Source: Rhodanobacteraceae bacterium (lineage in GTDB: Bacteria; Pseudomonadota; Gammaproteobacteria; Xanthomonadales; SZUA-5). From it: a stretch of 64,000 bases of DNA. Under the pieces are notes generated by a model. That model worked only from the letters and a program-made list of their open reading frames with translations, made no database searches and was not told the origin of the DNA. Below, one piece after another: positions 8,398-16,906 of the stretch. How positions within the stretch are numbered: position 1 is the stretch's first letter; each line of letters opens with the position of its first letter. The position numbers and the translations under genes are program-made. Location of the stretch: positions 310,001-374,000 of the forward strand of contig JADJPR010000020.1 of assembly GCA_016713135.1 (NCBI GenBank). Direction: 5' to 3'.

Positions 8398-9480
8398 ATG
8401 CCCACCACCCGCTGGCGCCTCGATGGCCAGACCGCACTCATCACCGGCGCCAGCCGCGGCATTGGCCGCGCCTGCGCGCGCGAACTGCTGCTGCTCGGTG
8501 CCGACGTGCTGCTGGTGGCGCGCGATGGCGACTACCTGGAGTCGGTGCGCGGAGAACTCGAGGACGAGTTTCCCGCGCGCGAAGTGCGCGCCATGGCAGC
8601 CGACCTCGGCGACAGCGAGCAGCGGCTGGAGGTCTACGACTGGATCGCCGATCTCGGCGCCGACCTGCACCTGCTGGTCAACAATGTGGGCGGCAACGCG
8701 CCCAAGCCCACCCTGGCCTACCACGAGGACGAAGTGCGCGCGCTCTTCGAGAACAACGTCATGAGTGCCTTCGCGATGAGCCGGCTGGCGCACCCGCTGC
8801 TGGCGCGCCATGCGGCCACGGCGATCGTCAACATCGGCTCGGTCTCGGGCCTGACCCATGTGCGTACCGGCTCGCCCTACGGCATGACCAAGGCTGCCCT
8901 CGCGCAACTGACCAAGAACCTTGCCTGCGAATGGGCAGCCGATGGGATCCGCGTCAATGCGGTGGCGCCCTGGTACATCCGCACCCAGCGTTCGGAAGTG
9001 GCGCTCGCAGATCCAGCCTATGCCGAGGAAGTGCTCGAACGCACCCCGCTCGGCCGCATCGGCGAGCCGGAGGAAGTCGCGGCGGCGGTGGCCTTCCTGT
9101 GCCTGCCAGCTGCCAGCTACATCACCGGCGAGGGTGCCGTGGAGGGGCCGTGGATGGGGGTTGTTGGTTGTTGGTGTTGGCTGCGGGTTCTGAGATCTTG
9201 GTTGTTGGTTGCTGGTTGTTGGTGTTGGAAAGAGCCAACGAGTGGAGCGGACTACCTCCAGCACCAGAAAGAAGCCCCAACGGCATGCCAGGCTCCGCCG
9301 CCCAACAAGAACACAACCGACCCGATAATCACCGGCTGGATGGAATCGCCTTCCCCTGCCCGCCCCGATGAACGCCATGCTCAACCACCTGATCGTCAAC
9401 GCGCGCCTGGTCAACGAAGGGCGCGTCTTCGAGTCCGATCTGCGCATCCGCGCAGGGCGCATCGCCGAGATCGGCCGTGA
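8398..9480 (+). CDS. SDR-family oxidoreductase (tropinone-reductase-like) with a repeat-derived C-terminal tail
   Basis: NAD(P)H-dependent short-chain dehydrogenase. TGASRGIG (residues 16-23) is the nucleotide-binding motif, NNVGG the structural Asn motif, and Tyr161 and Lys165 in YGMTK the catalytic pair with a Ser in IGSVSG. Family homology runs to YITGEGAVEGPWMG at about 9155, where such enzymes normally end within 10-15 residues. Instead the frame enters a GTTGTTG-type repeat and reads on for over 100 low-complexity residues to 9480, overlapping pyrC by 113 bases. The catalytic domain is complete; the native stop seems to have been lost to the repeat. The start at 8398 gives MPTTRWRLDGQTALITG, normal for this group. 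The substrate is unknown. Confidence 0.82.
   Translation: MPTTRWRLDGQTALITGASRGIGRACARELLLLGADVLLVARDGDYLESVRGELEDEFPAREVRAMAADLGDSEQRLEVYDWIADLGADLHLLVNNVGGNAPKPTLAYHEDEVRALFENNVMSAFAMSRLAHPLLARHAATAIVNIGSVSGLTHVRTGSPYGMTKAALAQLTKNLACEWAADGIRVNAVAPWYIRTQRSEVALADPAYAEEVLERTPLGRIGEPEEVAAAVAFLCLPAASYITGEGAVEGPWMGVVGCWCWLRVLRSWLLVAGCWCWKEPTSGADYLQHQKEAPTACQAPPPNKNTTDPIITGWMESPSPARPDERHAQPPDRQRAPGQRRARLRVRSAHPRRAHRRDRP
9156..9228. repeat. GTTGTTG/GTTGGTG word arms with no clear facing arm
   Basis: Two runs of TTG-TTGG-TG words on the + strand at 9156-9180 and 9199-9228. A weak C-rich counterpart (CCCAACAAGAACACAACC) lies at 9302-9319. The run begins exactly where the SDR gene loses homology to its family. 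Confidence 0.65.
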
Positions 9481-10711
9481 TCTGGGCGCACGGCCGGATG
9501 AGCGGGTGTACGACGCCAAGGGCTGCGTGCTGCTGCCGGGGATGATCGACGACCAGGTGCACTTCCGCGAACCGGGGCTGACCCACAAGGGCGATCTCGG
9601 CAGCGAATCGCGCGCGGCGGTTGCCGGCGGGATCACCAGTTTCATGGAGATGCCGAACACCTCGCCGTGGACCGGGTCGATGGCGATGATCGGCGAGAAG
9701 TGTGCGCGCGCGGCGCAGAGCTCGCTGGGCAACTACGCCTTCTACCTCGGCGCCACCAACGACAACCTCGACGACGTCGAGCAGGCCGACCAGCACGGCA
9801 TCGCCGGCATCAAGGTGTTCATGGGCGCGTCCACCGGCAACATGCTGGTCGACAATCCCGAGGTGCTGGATGCGATCTTCGCGCGTGCGCCGTGCCTGAT
9901 CGCCACCCACTGCGAGGACACGCCGACGATCAACGCCAACCTCGCGCAGTTTCGCGCGCAATACGGCAACAACATCGCGCCCGACGCGCATCCGCTGATC
10001 CGCTCCCGCGAGGCCTGCATCAAGTCCACGCGGCTGGCGATGGAACTGGCGCGCAGGCACGACGCGCGCCTGCATGTGCTGCACATCACCACCGCGGAGG
10101 AACTCGAACTGTTCGCCCCCGGCGACAGCGCCGGCAAGCGCATCACTGCCGAGACCTGCCTGCACTTCCTGCACTTCGACCGCCGCGACTATGAGCGCAA
10201 GGGCAACCTGATCAAGTGCAACCCGGCGATCAAGGACCCGGCCGACCGCGAGGCGCTGCTGGAGGCGGTCAAGGACGGCCGCATCGACGTGCTCGCCACC
10301 GACCACGCGCCGCACCTCCTGAGCGAGAAAGGCGCGCAGTACGACAAGGCCGCCGCCGGCCTGCCGCTGGTGCAGTTCGCACTGCCGCTGGTGCTGGAGC
10401 GCTACCACGACGGCGTGTTCGATTTGCCCCTGATCGCCGAGAAGATCGCGCACAACCCGGCACGCCTGTTCGGTGTGCAGGGCCGTGGCTTCCTGCGCGA
10501 GGGCTGGCAGGCCGACCTGGTGCTGGTCGACCTGAACCGGGAATCGCTGGTGCGCCGCGAGGATGTGCTCAACCGCTGCGGCTGGTCGCCGTTCGAAGGT
10601 GACCGCTTCCGCGCCACCGTGGTCGCCACCTGGGTCAACGGCCACCTGGCCTGGAACGAAGGGCAGATCGACGACCACATCCTCGGGCAGCGGCTGGAGT
10701 TCGCGCGATGA
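9368..10711 (+). CDS. pyrC: Dihydroorotase
   Basis: A 447-residue amidohydrolase that closes carbamoyl-aspartate to dihydroorotate, step three of pyrimidine synthesis. It keeps the carboxylated lysine (Lys149 in GIKVFMGAS), the metal histidines in THCED and LHVLHIT, the catalytic Asp in ATDHAPH, and MPNTSP. In the first motif the sequence is DDQVHFREPG, so Gln replaces the first His of the usual HxH pair, as I recall for a related subfamily of Bacteroidetes-type enzymes. Either the ATG at 9368 or that at 9377 could be the start. No other pyr gene is adjacent. Confidence 0.9.
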   Translation: MNAMLNHLIVNARLVNEGRVFESDLRIRAGRIAEIGRDLGARPDERVYDAKGCVLLPGMIDDQVHFREPGLTHKGDLGSESRAAVAGGITSFMEMPNTSPWTGSMAMIGEKCARAAQSSLGNYAFYLGATNDNLDDVEQADQHGIAGIKVFMGASTGNMLVDNPEVLDAIFARAPCLIATHCEDTPTINANLAQFRAQYGNNIAPDAHPLIRSREACIKSTRLAMELARRHDARLHVLHITTAEELELFAPGDSAGKRITAETCLHFLHFDRRDYERKGNLIKCNPAIKDPADREALLEAVKDGRIDVLATDHAPHLLSEKGAQYDKAAAGLPLVQFALPLVLERYHDGVFDLPLIAEKIAHNPARLFGVQGRGFLREGWQADLVLVDLNRESLVRREDVLNRCGWSPFEGDRFRATVVATWVNGHLAWNEGQIDDHILGQRLEFAR

Positions 10712-10726
10712 GGGGGCGGAGGTTTC

Positions 10727-10860
10727 GAGGTGCACGAGGGACTGGGCACGCAGAGCGGGAGCGGGGGCCACAGAGTCCAGTGCCCTGCGCGCGCGCGAGG
10801 ACAATGCCGCCTCCGGGCCCCTGTTCCGTGCCCTCGTGCCCTCGTGCCCTCGTGCCCTCC
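10727..10860. repeat. Palindromic element, GAGGGCAC word family; right arm overlaps the M23 gene start
   Basis: A decayed left arm of GAGGTGCACGAGGGACT type lies at 10727-10750. A clean right arm of GTGCCCTC octamers lies at 10826-10860 (four copies). The right arm contains the probable GTG start of the following peptidase gene. Confidence 0.7.
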
Positions 10861-11663
10861 TGCTTCTCGCAGCCGGCCTTGTCGCGACGGTCCCCACCAC
10901 CGCCGCCACCCCACCCACCGGCCTCACCCTCGATCAACCCTTGCGCCAGGGCCAGCTGGTGGTCGGCCACACGGAACCCGGCGCGCGGGTCAGCGTGGAC
11001 CAGCGCATTCTGCGTATCGACGGCCAGGGGCGCTTCGTTTTCGGCATCGGTCGCGACCAGGCGCGGGTGAGCCTGTGCCTGCGCCTGCCGGGCGAGGCGC
11101 GGGCGCGCTGCGCCGGCCTGCCGGTGGTGGCGCGCGAGTATGCGATCGAGCGCGTCAACGGGCTGCCGCAATCCACCGTGACCCCGGATCCCGCCGAGCA
11201 GGCGCGGATCGAGCGCGAGGCGGCGCTGATCACCCGGGCGCGCGAGGCGGACAGCGCGCGCAGCGACTTCGCGACGCCCTTCGCCTGGCCGGCGCGCGGG
11301 CGCATCAGCGGGGTCTACGGCAGCCAGCGGGTGCTCAACGGCGAGCCGAAAAGCCCGCACATGGGCCTGGACATCGCCGCGCCCAGCGGCAGCGCGATCA
11401 CCGCGCCGCTGCCCGGCGTGGTCAGCCTGGTGCACCCGGACATGCTGCTGACCGGCAAGACCGTGGTGATCGACCACGGCCACGGCGTCAGCACGGTCTA
11501 CATCCACATGAGCCGGATCGACGTCAGCGAGGGCCAGCGCCTGGCGCAGGGCGATCCGATCGGCGCCATCGGCATGACCGGGCGCGCCAGCGGTCCGCAC
11601 CTGCACTGGGGCTTGAACTGGTTCGAGGTCAAGCTGGATCCGCGGCTGTCGCTGCCGGAGTGA
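10836..11663 (+). CDS. M23-family metallopeptidase (LytM-type), exported
   Basis: A 275-residue zinc peptidase or division-type murein hydrolase factor. The C-terminal domain (about 150-270) has the metal-binding sets HMGLDIAAP (His, Asp) and HLHWG (HxH), typical of lysostaphin-like domains acting on cell-wall cross-links. No upstream ATG gives a sensible protein. A GTG at 10836 yields MPSCPRALLLLAAGLVATVP, a textbook signal peptide ending near Thr-Ala-Ala. That GTG and the first six codons are octamer repeat sequence of the element described separately, so the present N-terminus appears to be built from repeat DNA. It follows pyrC by 124 bases. The start is inferred; the peptidase assignment is firm. 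Confidence 0.83.
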   Translation: MPSCPRALLLLAAGLVATVPTTAATPPTGLTLDQPLRQGQLVVGHTEPGARVSVDQRILRIDGQGRFVFGIGRDQARVSLCLRLPGEARARCAGLPVVAREYAIERVNGLPQSTVTPDPAEQARIEREAALITRAREADSARSDFATPFAWPARGRISGVYGSQRVLNGEPKSPHMGLDIAAPSGSAITAPLPGVVSLVHPDMLLTGKTVVIDHGHGVSTVYIHMSRIDVSEGQRLAQGDPIGAIGMTGRASGPHLHWGLNWFEVKLDPRLSLPE

Positions 11664-11666
11664 GGC

Positions 11667-11682
11667 GCGGGCAGGAGCCCGC
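11667..11682. terminator. Short hairpin between convergent genes
   Basis: GCGGGC-AGGA-GCCCGC forms a six-base-pair hairpin in the 24-base gap between the convergent M23 and receiver-protein genes. There is no T tract, so it is a weak candidate for a shared transcription end. Confidence 0.3.
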
Positions 11683-11687
11683 TCCGC

Positions 11688-14015
11688 TCAGCCGAGGTTG
11701 ATCTCGGAGAAATCGAAGTCCAGCCGCGGGCCCGCCGCCGCCACGGCATCGCCCATCAGGTAATCGACAGCGAGGCTCCACAGGCGGGCGACGGGCGTCA
11801 GGTCGTGCAGTTCGTCGACGATCAGCGCGCGGCCGCTGCGCGACCAGTTGCCGACGATCGGATCGACATGTTCGGGCGCCAGCGCCAGCAGCGCAGCTGC
11901 CGGGATCCGCACCAGGTGCAGAGGCAGGCGTTGCAGCTCGGGCAACTGGTTGGGCCCAGGCAGCCAGGCGGCCAGGCGCAGGCCCTGCGCCTGCAGCCGC
12001 GCCAGTGTCCGCGCAGCCTGGGTGGTTTCGAGCAGCAGGGCGCCGTCGAACTCCAGCGTCAACGAGCGGTCGGCGTGCCGCGTCCGGCTCCACTCGGCGG
12101 CCGTCCAGGCCACCTGGTCGGCATCCATGCCGGCGAAATCGACCGGCACGATGAGGTCATTGACGCGGTTGCGCGTGCGCTGGTCCTCGAGGGCCTTCAG
12201 GGTGCGCTGGAGCACGTCGCGGTCGATCGCGCGCTGCACCCCAGCGGCGCGCGCCACCGGCACGAACTCGCGGCGCTCGATGCCGCCGACGGCCTCGCGG
12301 CGGTCGCGCAGGCGCACCTGGGCCACGTAGCGCCCGGTGCCGCTGCCGCGCAGCGGAATCACCGGCTGGTACTCGATCGCCAGCACGCGGCGGTCGGCCA
12401 CCACCCGCAGCAGTTCGCGGATGCGCAGCACGCGCTCCGGGCTGATCCCGTCGATGCCGTCGCCGAGCAATCCTTCCACCCGGTTCCCGCCCAGCCGCGC
12501 CGCAGCGCGGGCAGCGGCGAAGGCGGCGTTGATCCAGGGATCGACGCCCTGCTCGCCCGCAGGCATCAGGGCCAGTCCGATGCTGACGCTGAGCTTGCTG
12601 TTCTCGCCATCGATCTTGAATGGCTGATCGGCAATGCTGCGGCAGAGCTCGCCGGCGAAGGCCAGCAGATCTGTGCGCTGAGCCCGGCTGACCGCCAGTC
12701 CGAAGCCGAATTCCTGGATCAGGCCATATCGGTCTCCCGGCGCGAAATGGTGCGCCAGGCGCCAGGCCACCGCCTGCTCCAGCTCGTGCCCGCTGGACAA
12801 CGACAACCGCTCCTGGAGCTCCTCCGCCTGATCCACAATGACTACCAGCAGCGCCACCGGGTCGGCGGGCGGCTCGCGCAGCAGTCCACGCAGATGCTCG
12901 AGGAAGGCGCCGCGACGCATATGGCCGTGCGCATCGCCGGGCTGGCGCGACAACTGCCGGCTGAGCGTGCGCACGCGCTTGATCCGGCTGCGCACCGCGG
13001 CCACCAGGTGACGCGGCCGGATCGGCTTGGTCAGGAAATCATCACCGCCGGCCTGGATCGCACGGAAGCGGGCTTCCTCATTGTGCTCGCCAGAGAGGAA
13101 CACGATCGGCAGCACCACCGCGTCCGCCTGCTGGCGCAACTGGGTGGTCAGGGTCAAGCCGTCGACCCCGGGCAGGTACAAGTCCATCAACACCAGATCG
13201 GGCTTGAAGTCGCGCACGCGCTGCAGCACGTCGGCCGCTTGCTGCGTGCTCTGCACCTGCATGCCGGCGCGCCCGAGGATGGACTCGCAGTAGTTGCCCA
13301 TCTGGCGGTCGTCGTCGACCACCAGCACGCGGTAGGGCGCCACCGCCTGGCTGGAGAACAACTCGTGCAGATGCGCAGCGACGCCGGTGTCCTCCAGATT
13401 CTCCAGGTACAAGTCGGCACCGTCCACCAGCGACTGCACGCGCGAGTCCGGATCGCCATCGTTCACCGCCACCAGCGGGATCTGGGGGGCTGACTGGCCA
13501 TCGAGCATCTCGGTCACCGCAGCCACCAGTCCGGCTTCGGCCAGGATCACGTGCGGCATGCGCATGCGCAACGCGTGCGCCAGCGCGTCGCCATCCTGGA
13601 ACACGCGCAGCTGCAGGCCTTCCTGGCGCAGGGCAGCGTCCAGCGTCACCGGCGGCTCGGACGAGGGCATCAGCAGGAACACCTGCGCATCGGCATCGCT
13701 GGCGCCGTTCGCCGCCAGCGCCATCACCGCCGACTGGGCCTGCTCGATCAGGCGGCCCAGTTCCTGCCGCTGGGCCGCACTCGGGTGCAGGGTGCCTTCG
13801 GTGAACACGCTGATGTAGGCGTACAGGTCGAACACGGCCGCCTGGACCTGGTCCAGGCCGAGGTTTCCTGCGTAGTCTGCCAGGCTGGCGAGATCCTCCT
13901 GGTGCGCCTCCGCCCGGGCGCTGTCCCAGAGGCCGGCGTTCAACCCGTGGGTGGACACCAACACGCCCTTGGCCTTGTCGAGGAAGGCTGCGGTCAGTTC
14001 GCTGGCGGCTGGCAT
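11688..14015 (-). CDS. Two-receiver protein with degenerate GGDEF and EAL domains
   Basis: A 775-residue signalling protein. Residues 1-115 are helical. Residues 115-230 look like a first, incomplete receiver domain. Residues 240-365 are a clear receiver: VLVVDDD acid pocket, phospho-acceptor Asp in LVLMDLYLPGVDG, and KPI lysine. About 390-520 has GGDEF-domain topology, but the signature is replaced by EFGFGLAVSR, so it cannot be a cyclase. About 545-770 resembles an EAL domain (IEYQPVIPL) lacking the metal-binding acidic residues. It is therefore more likely a phospho-regulated scaffold or c-di-GMP sensor than an enzyme. The ATG at 14015 avoids overlap with the divergent pyk promoter region. 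It stands alone, convergent with the M23 gene. Confidence 0.8.
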   Translation of the reverse strand: MPAASELTAAFLDKAKGVLVSTHGLNAGLWDSARAEAHQEDLASLADYAGNLGLDQVQAAVFDLYAYISVFTEGTLHPSAAQRQELGRLIEQAQSAVMALAANGASDADAQVFLLMPSSEPPVTLDAALRQEGLQLRVFQDGDALAHALRMRMPHVILAEAGLVAAVTEMLDGQSAPQIPLVAVNDGDPDSRVQSLVDGADLYLENLEDTGVAAHLHELFSSQAVAPYRVLVVDDDRQMGNYCESILGRAGMQVQSTQQAADVLQRVRDFKPDLVLMDLYLPGVDGLTLTTQLRQQADAVVLPIVFLSGEHNEEARFRAIQAGGDDFLTKPIRPRHLVAAVRSRIKRVRTLSRQLSRQPGDAHGHMRRGAFLEHLRGLLREPPADPVALLVVIVDQAEELQERLSLSSGHELEQAVAWRLAHHFAPGDRYGLIQEFGFGLAVSRAQRTDLLAFAGELCRSIADQPFKIDGENSKLSVSIGLALMPAGEQGVDPWINAAFAAARAAARLGGNRVEGLLGDGIDGISPERVLRIRELLRVVADRRVLAIEYQPVIPLRGSGTGRYVAQVRLRDRREAVGGIERREFVPVARAAGVQRAIDRDVLQRTLKALEDQRTRNRVNDLIVPVDFAGMDADQVAWTAAEWSRTRHADRSLTLEFDGALLLETTQAARTLARLQAQGLRLAAWLPGPNQLPELQRLPLHLVRIPAAALLALAPEHVDPIVGNWSRSGRALIVDELHDLTPVARLWSLAVDYLMGDAVAAAGPRLDFDFSEINLG

Positions 14016-14193
14016 TCGGGCTGGGCCCCTGTTGAAAGCGCGGGTCGGGAGTCTAAGGCGAACACATCGCAGGCCATCGCGACTATGCCACCAAGGATGC
14101 ATACGAATGCGCCGCGTGTCTCTCCCACCGGGCGTGCCGCGGGTGTGGCGGCGGCCTGCTAGAGTTCCGGCTCTAAGGAAGGGAGAGCAATCC

Positions 14194-15657
14194 ATGGCAC
14201 TGAGCCGCCGCACCAAGATCATCGCCACGCTGGGCCCCGCCACCGACAAACCGGGCATGCTCGCCCGGGTGATCGAGGCCGGCGCCGACGTGATCCGCCT
14301 GAACCTCTCGCACGGCACCGCCGAGGACCAGTTGCGGCGCGCCGAGGAACTGCGCCGCGTCGCATCGTCGCTCGGCGTGGAGGTCGCGATCCTGGCCGAC
14401 CTGCAAGGCCCGAAAATCCGCATCGAGCGCTTCGCCGAGGGTCCGGTGGAACTGGAGCAGGACCAGCCCTTCATCCTTGATTGCGCCGACCAGCCGCCGC
14501 AAGGCACGCGCCATCGAGTCGGCGTCAGCTACAAGCAGCTGTGCCAGGACGTGTACCCGGGCGACACCCTGCTGCTGGACGATGGCCTGCTCTCGCTGAA
14601 GGTCGAGCGCATCGAGGGGCTGGAAATCCACACCCGCGTGCTGATCGGCGGGCGGCTGTCGGACCGCAAGGGGATCAACCGCCTGGGCGGCGGCCTGTCG
14701 GTGGACGCGCTCTCGGACAAGGACCGGCGCGACATCGAACTCGCCGCGCGGATGGGCGCGGACTACCTCGCGGTGTCCTTCCCGCGCTCTGCCGCGGACA
14801 TGAACCAGGCGCGCGCGCTGCTGCGCGGCGCGGGCTCCTCGGCGGCGCTGGTGGCCAAGATCGAACGCGCCGAGGCAATCGAGAACCTCGGCGAGATCAT
14901 CGATGCGTCCGACGCCGTGCTGGTGGCGCGTGGCGACCTCGGCGTCGAGATCGGCTACGCCGAGCTGCCCGGCCTGCAGAAGCGCATCATCCGCGAGGCG
15001 GTGCTGCGCCATCGGGTGGTGATCACTGCCACCCAGATGCTGCAATCGATGGTCGAATCGCCGATCCCCACCCGCGCCGAAGTGCTCGACGTGGCCAATG
15101 CGGTGATCGACGGCAGCGATGCGGTGATGCTGTCGCAGGAAACCGCCTCGGGCAAACACCCGGACAAGGCGGTGGCCGCGATGCGCAGCATCTGCGAGGC
15201 CGCCGAGCGCCAGTTCGACCCGCAGGAGTCCTCGCTGCTGGCGCCGGCGGAGATCCACCGCACCGACCAGGCAATCGCGATGGCGGCGATGACCATGGCC
15301 AACCGTATCGGCGCGCGCGCGATCATCGCGCTGACCGAATCCGGCGCCACTGCGCAATGGCTGTCGCGCTTCCGCTCGCGCATCCCGATCTACGCGATGA
15401 GCCGCCACCAGGCCGCGCGCCAGCGCATGTGCCTGTACCGCGACGTGCACGCGGTCGCCTTCGATCCGCAAGGCAGTGGCGTGACCCACTCCACCCGCCT
15501 CGCGGTGGAACTGCTGCACGCCCAGGGGCGGTTGTCCGCCGGCGACCGCGTGATCGTCACCACCGGCGACCACACCGGCCTGCTCGGCGGCACCAACACC
15601 CTGAAACTGCTGCGCGTGGGCCAGAGCGGCACACCGGAGGGCATGGGCGACTTGTGA
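14194..15657 (+). CDS. pyk: Pyruvate kinase
   Basis: A 487-residue glycolytic enzyme that makes pyruvate and ATP from phosphoenolpyruvate and ADP. Visible motifs are TKIIATLGPATD at the start, RLNLSHGT, the active-site block LVAKIERAEAIENL with its catalytic Lys, VARGDLGVEIGY and the ITATQMLQSMVESP loop. The C-terminal allosteric domain is present (to 487), a normal type II length. The start is decided by AAGGAAGGGAG at 14176-14186, well placed before the ATG. Just downstream lies a GAGGGCAC palindrome. Confidence 0.96.
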   Translation: MALSRRTKIIATLGPATDKPGMLARVIEAGADVIRLNLSHGTAEDQLRRAEELRRVASSLGVEVAILADLQGPKIRIERFAEGPVELEQDQPFILDCADQPPQGTRHRVGVSYKQLCQDVYPGDTLLLDDGLLSLKVERIEGLEIHTRVLIGGRLSDRKGINRLGGGLSVDALSDKDRRDIELAARMGADYLAVSFPRSAADMNQARALLRGAGSSAALVAKIERAEAIENLGEIIDASDAVLVARGDLGVEIGYAELPGLQKRIIREAVLRHRVVITATQMLQSMVESPIPTRAEVLDVANAVIDGSDAVMLSQETASGKHPDKAVAAMRSICEAAERQFDPQESSLLAPAEIHRTDQAIAMAAMTMANRIGARAIIALTESGATAQWLSRFRSRIPIYAMSRHQAARQRMCLYRDVHAVAFDPQGSGVTHSTRLAVELLHAQGRLSAGDRVIVTTGDHTGLLGGTNTLKLLRVGQSGTPEGMGDL

Positions 15658-15696
15658 GGGGCGGGCGCCGGAAACGGCAGAAGCGGGGCAAGGGTC

Positions 15697-15797
15697 AGGG
15701 GGCACGAGGGCAAGAGGGCACGAGGGCACGCAAAGGCGCTCCTTCGCACCGAACCGGCTCTTGCGTGCCCTCGTGGCCTCGTGCCCTCGTGCCCTCC
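15697..15797. repeat. Palindromic element, GAGGGCAC word family
   Basis: Left arm 15697-15730 of GAGGGCAC octamers (one variant word), 33-base spacer, right arm 15764-15797 of GTGCCCTC octamers with one variant word (GTGGCCTC). The arms pair over about 30 bases. The element fills part of the 401-base gap between pyk and the DUF2087 gene; the rest (15798-16058) shows nothing convincing. Confidence 0.85.
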
Positions 15798-16058
15798 ATT
15801 TCGCTGCCCGAATCACCGGCATGGACGACCTGGACTCCCACCCTGCACGCCCGATGCGCTAGCCTAGCGGCAGGGTCGGCAGTCCACCCAGGCGTCGCCG
15901 CGCGGTGAGTCCGCGAGCTAAACCTGCCACCGTCTACGGCATTCCGGTCCGCCATCTGCTCATCGATGGCATCCGTCGGGACTCCGGCAAGTCGGCGACC
16001 ACCGGCATCGCGGCATGCGATGTCTGCCCGGCGGGTGCTCACCAGGAGCTTGTGGCCC

Positions 16059-16631
16059 ATGGCCCGTCAAACCACCCCGTTGTACGTTTCCGATCTCTCC
16101 AGCTTCACCCGCAGCCTGGCCCGTGCGCTCGATGCGCGCGCGGCTGCTCCAGGCCACCTGGAGTTGCAGAACCTGATCGCCCGCGCGGCCGGCTTCCGCA
16201 ACCTGCAGGCGCTCAAGGCGGCGCCGCCTCCGCCCGCTGCAGCGGAGCGCAGTGCCCCGCCGCCGCTCAGTGCCAACGCGCGCCGCGCGCTGATGCAGTT
16301 CGACAGCGCCGGCCGGCTGGTCCGCTGGCCCACCAAGTACAGCCTGCAGAAGCTCGCCACCTGGGCCCTGTGGACGCGTTTCGAGGCGCGCCGGGTCTAC
16401 AGCGAGCGCGAGGTCAACGCGATCCTCCGCAGCTGCAGCGCGTTCGTCGACCACGTGGGCCTGCGCCGCGCGCTGGTGGATCACCGCCTGCTGGCGCGCA
16501 AACCGGATGGCTCGGCCTACTGGAAGCTGCCGGCGCGGCCGGACGCCGAAACGCAGGCGCTGCTCGGCGCCTGGCGTGCGCGCAGTCGCGGCGCGCCGGC
16601 CCCGCCGTCCGCGCCTGCAGACGTCCACTGA
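16059..16631 (+). CDS. DUF2087 domain-containing protein
   Basis: A 190-residue cytoplasmic protein. Residues about 85-155 form a DUF2087 domain: LVRWPTKYSLQKLATWALW, then the RVYSEREVNAIL helix, D-x-x-x-LRRALVDHRLLAR and DGSAYWK. This is a winged-helix-like fold often found in regulators or acetyltransferase-linked proteins. The first 45 residues (LELQNLIARAAGFRNLQAL) are helical. The start at 16059 was chosen for AGGAG at 16043-16047; longer in-frame starts lack one. The function is unknown. The truncated yidD-like gene follows after 13 bases. Confidence 0.75.
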   Translation: MARQTTPLYVSDLSSFTRSLARALDARAAAPGHLELQNLIARAAGFRNLQALKAAPPPPAAAERSAPPPLSANARRALMQFDSAGRLVRWPTKYSLQKLATWALWTRFEARRVYSEREVNAILRSCSAFVDHVGLRRALVDHRLLARKPDGSAYWKLPARPDAETQALLGAWRARSRGAPAPPSAPADVH

Positions 16632-16644
16632 GCCCGGCCGGCAC

Positions 16645-16776
16645 ATGGTCCGCGACTGGGCACTGGCGCTGATCGTGGCCTACCAGCGCCATGTCTCGCC
16701 GCGCAAAGGCTACCGGTGTGCGCTGCGTGCGCACACCGGCTGCCCCAGTTGCCACCAGGTGAAACGTGATTCGTAA
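16645..16776 (+). pseudogene. yidD: YidD-like membrane insertion factor, truncated by a repeat
   Basis: Only 43 residues are encoded: an amphipathic start and IVAYQRHVSPRKGYRCALR, which matches the YQRxxSPxxGxRC core of the YidD family, then HTGCPSC. Full members run to at least 70 residues with further conserved cysteines and arginines. Homology stops after the cysteine at about 16754, where the TTTGACG-type element begins and supplies the codons for the last residues and the stop. It looks like a gene cut by element insertion or recombination. A divergent YidD homologue that naturally ends here is the alternative. Confidence 0.6.
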
Positions 16777-16861
16777 GACGTCAACCGGCCCGCGGCTCGT
16801 TTGACGTTTGACGTTTGACGTTTGACGTTTGACGTTTGACGTTTGACGTTTGACGTTTGAC
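16759..16861. repeat. Palindromic element, TTTGACG word family, with expanded right arm
   Basis: Left arm 16759-16784, 16-base GC-rich spacer, then a right arm that is a run of more than eight perfect TTGACGT heptads (16801-16861), against about 3.5 heptads in the sister elements. The arm has evidently grown by slippage. Confidence 0.9.
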
Positions 16862-16906
16862 TCTTCCCTCCGCGACGCTTCCGTCACCGCCAGATTCCCG
16901 CTGAAC

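Noticed and set aside
16801..16861. Heptad repeats as CRISPR repeats, telomere-like or origin iterons
   Set aside because: Seven-base words without spacers inside a palindromic arm; no rep gene nearby, and sister elements show the same design.
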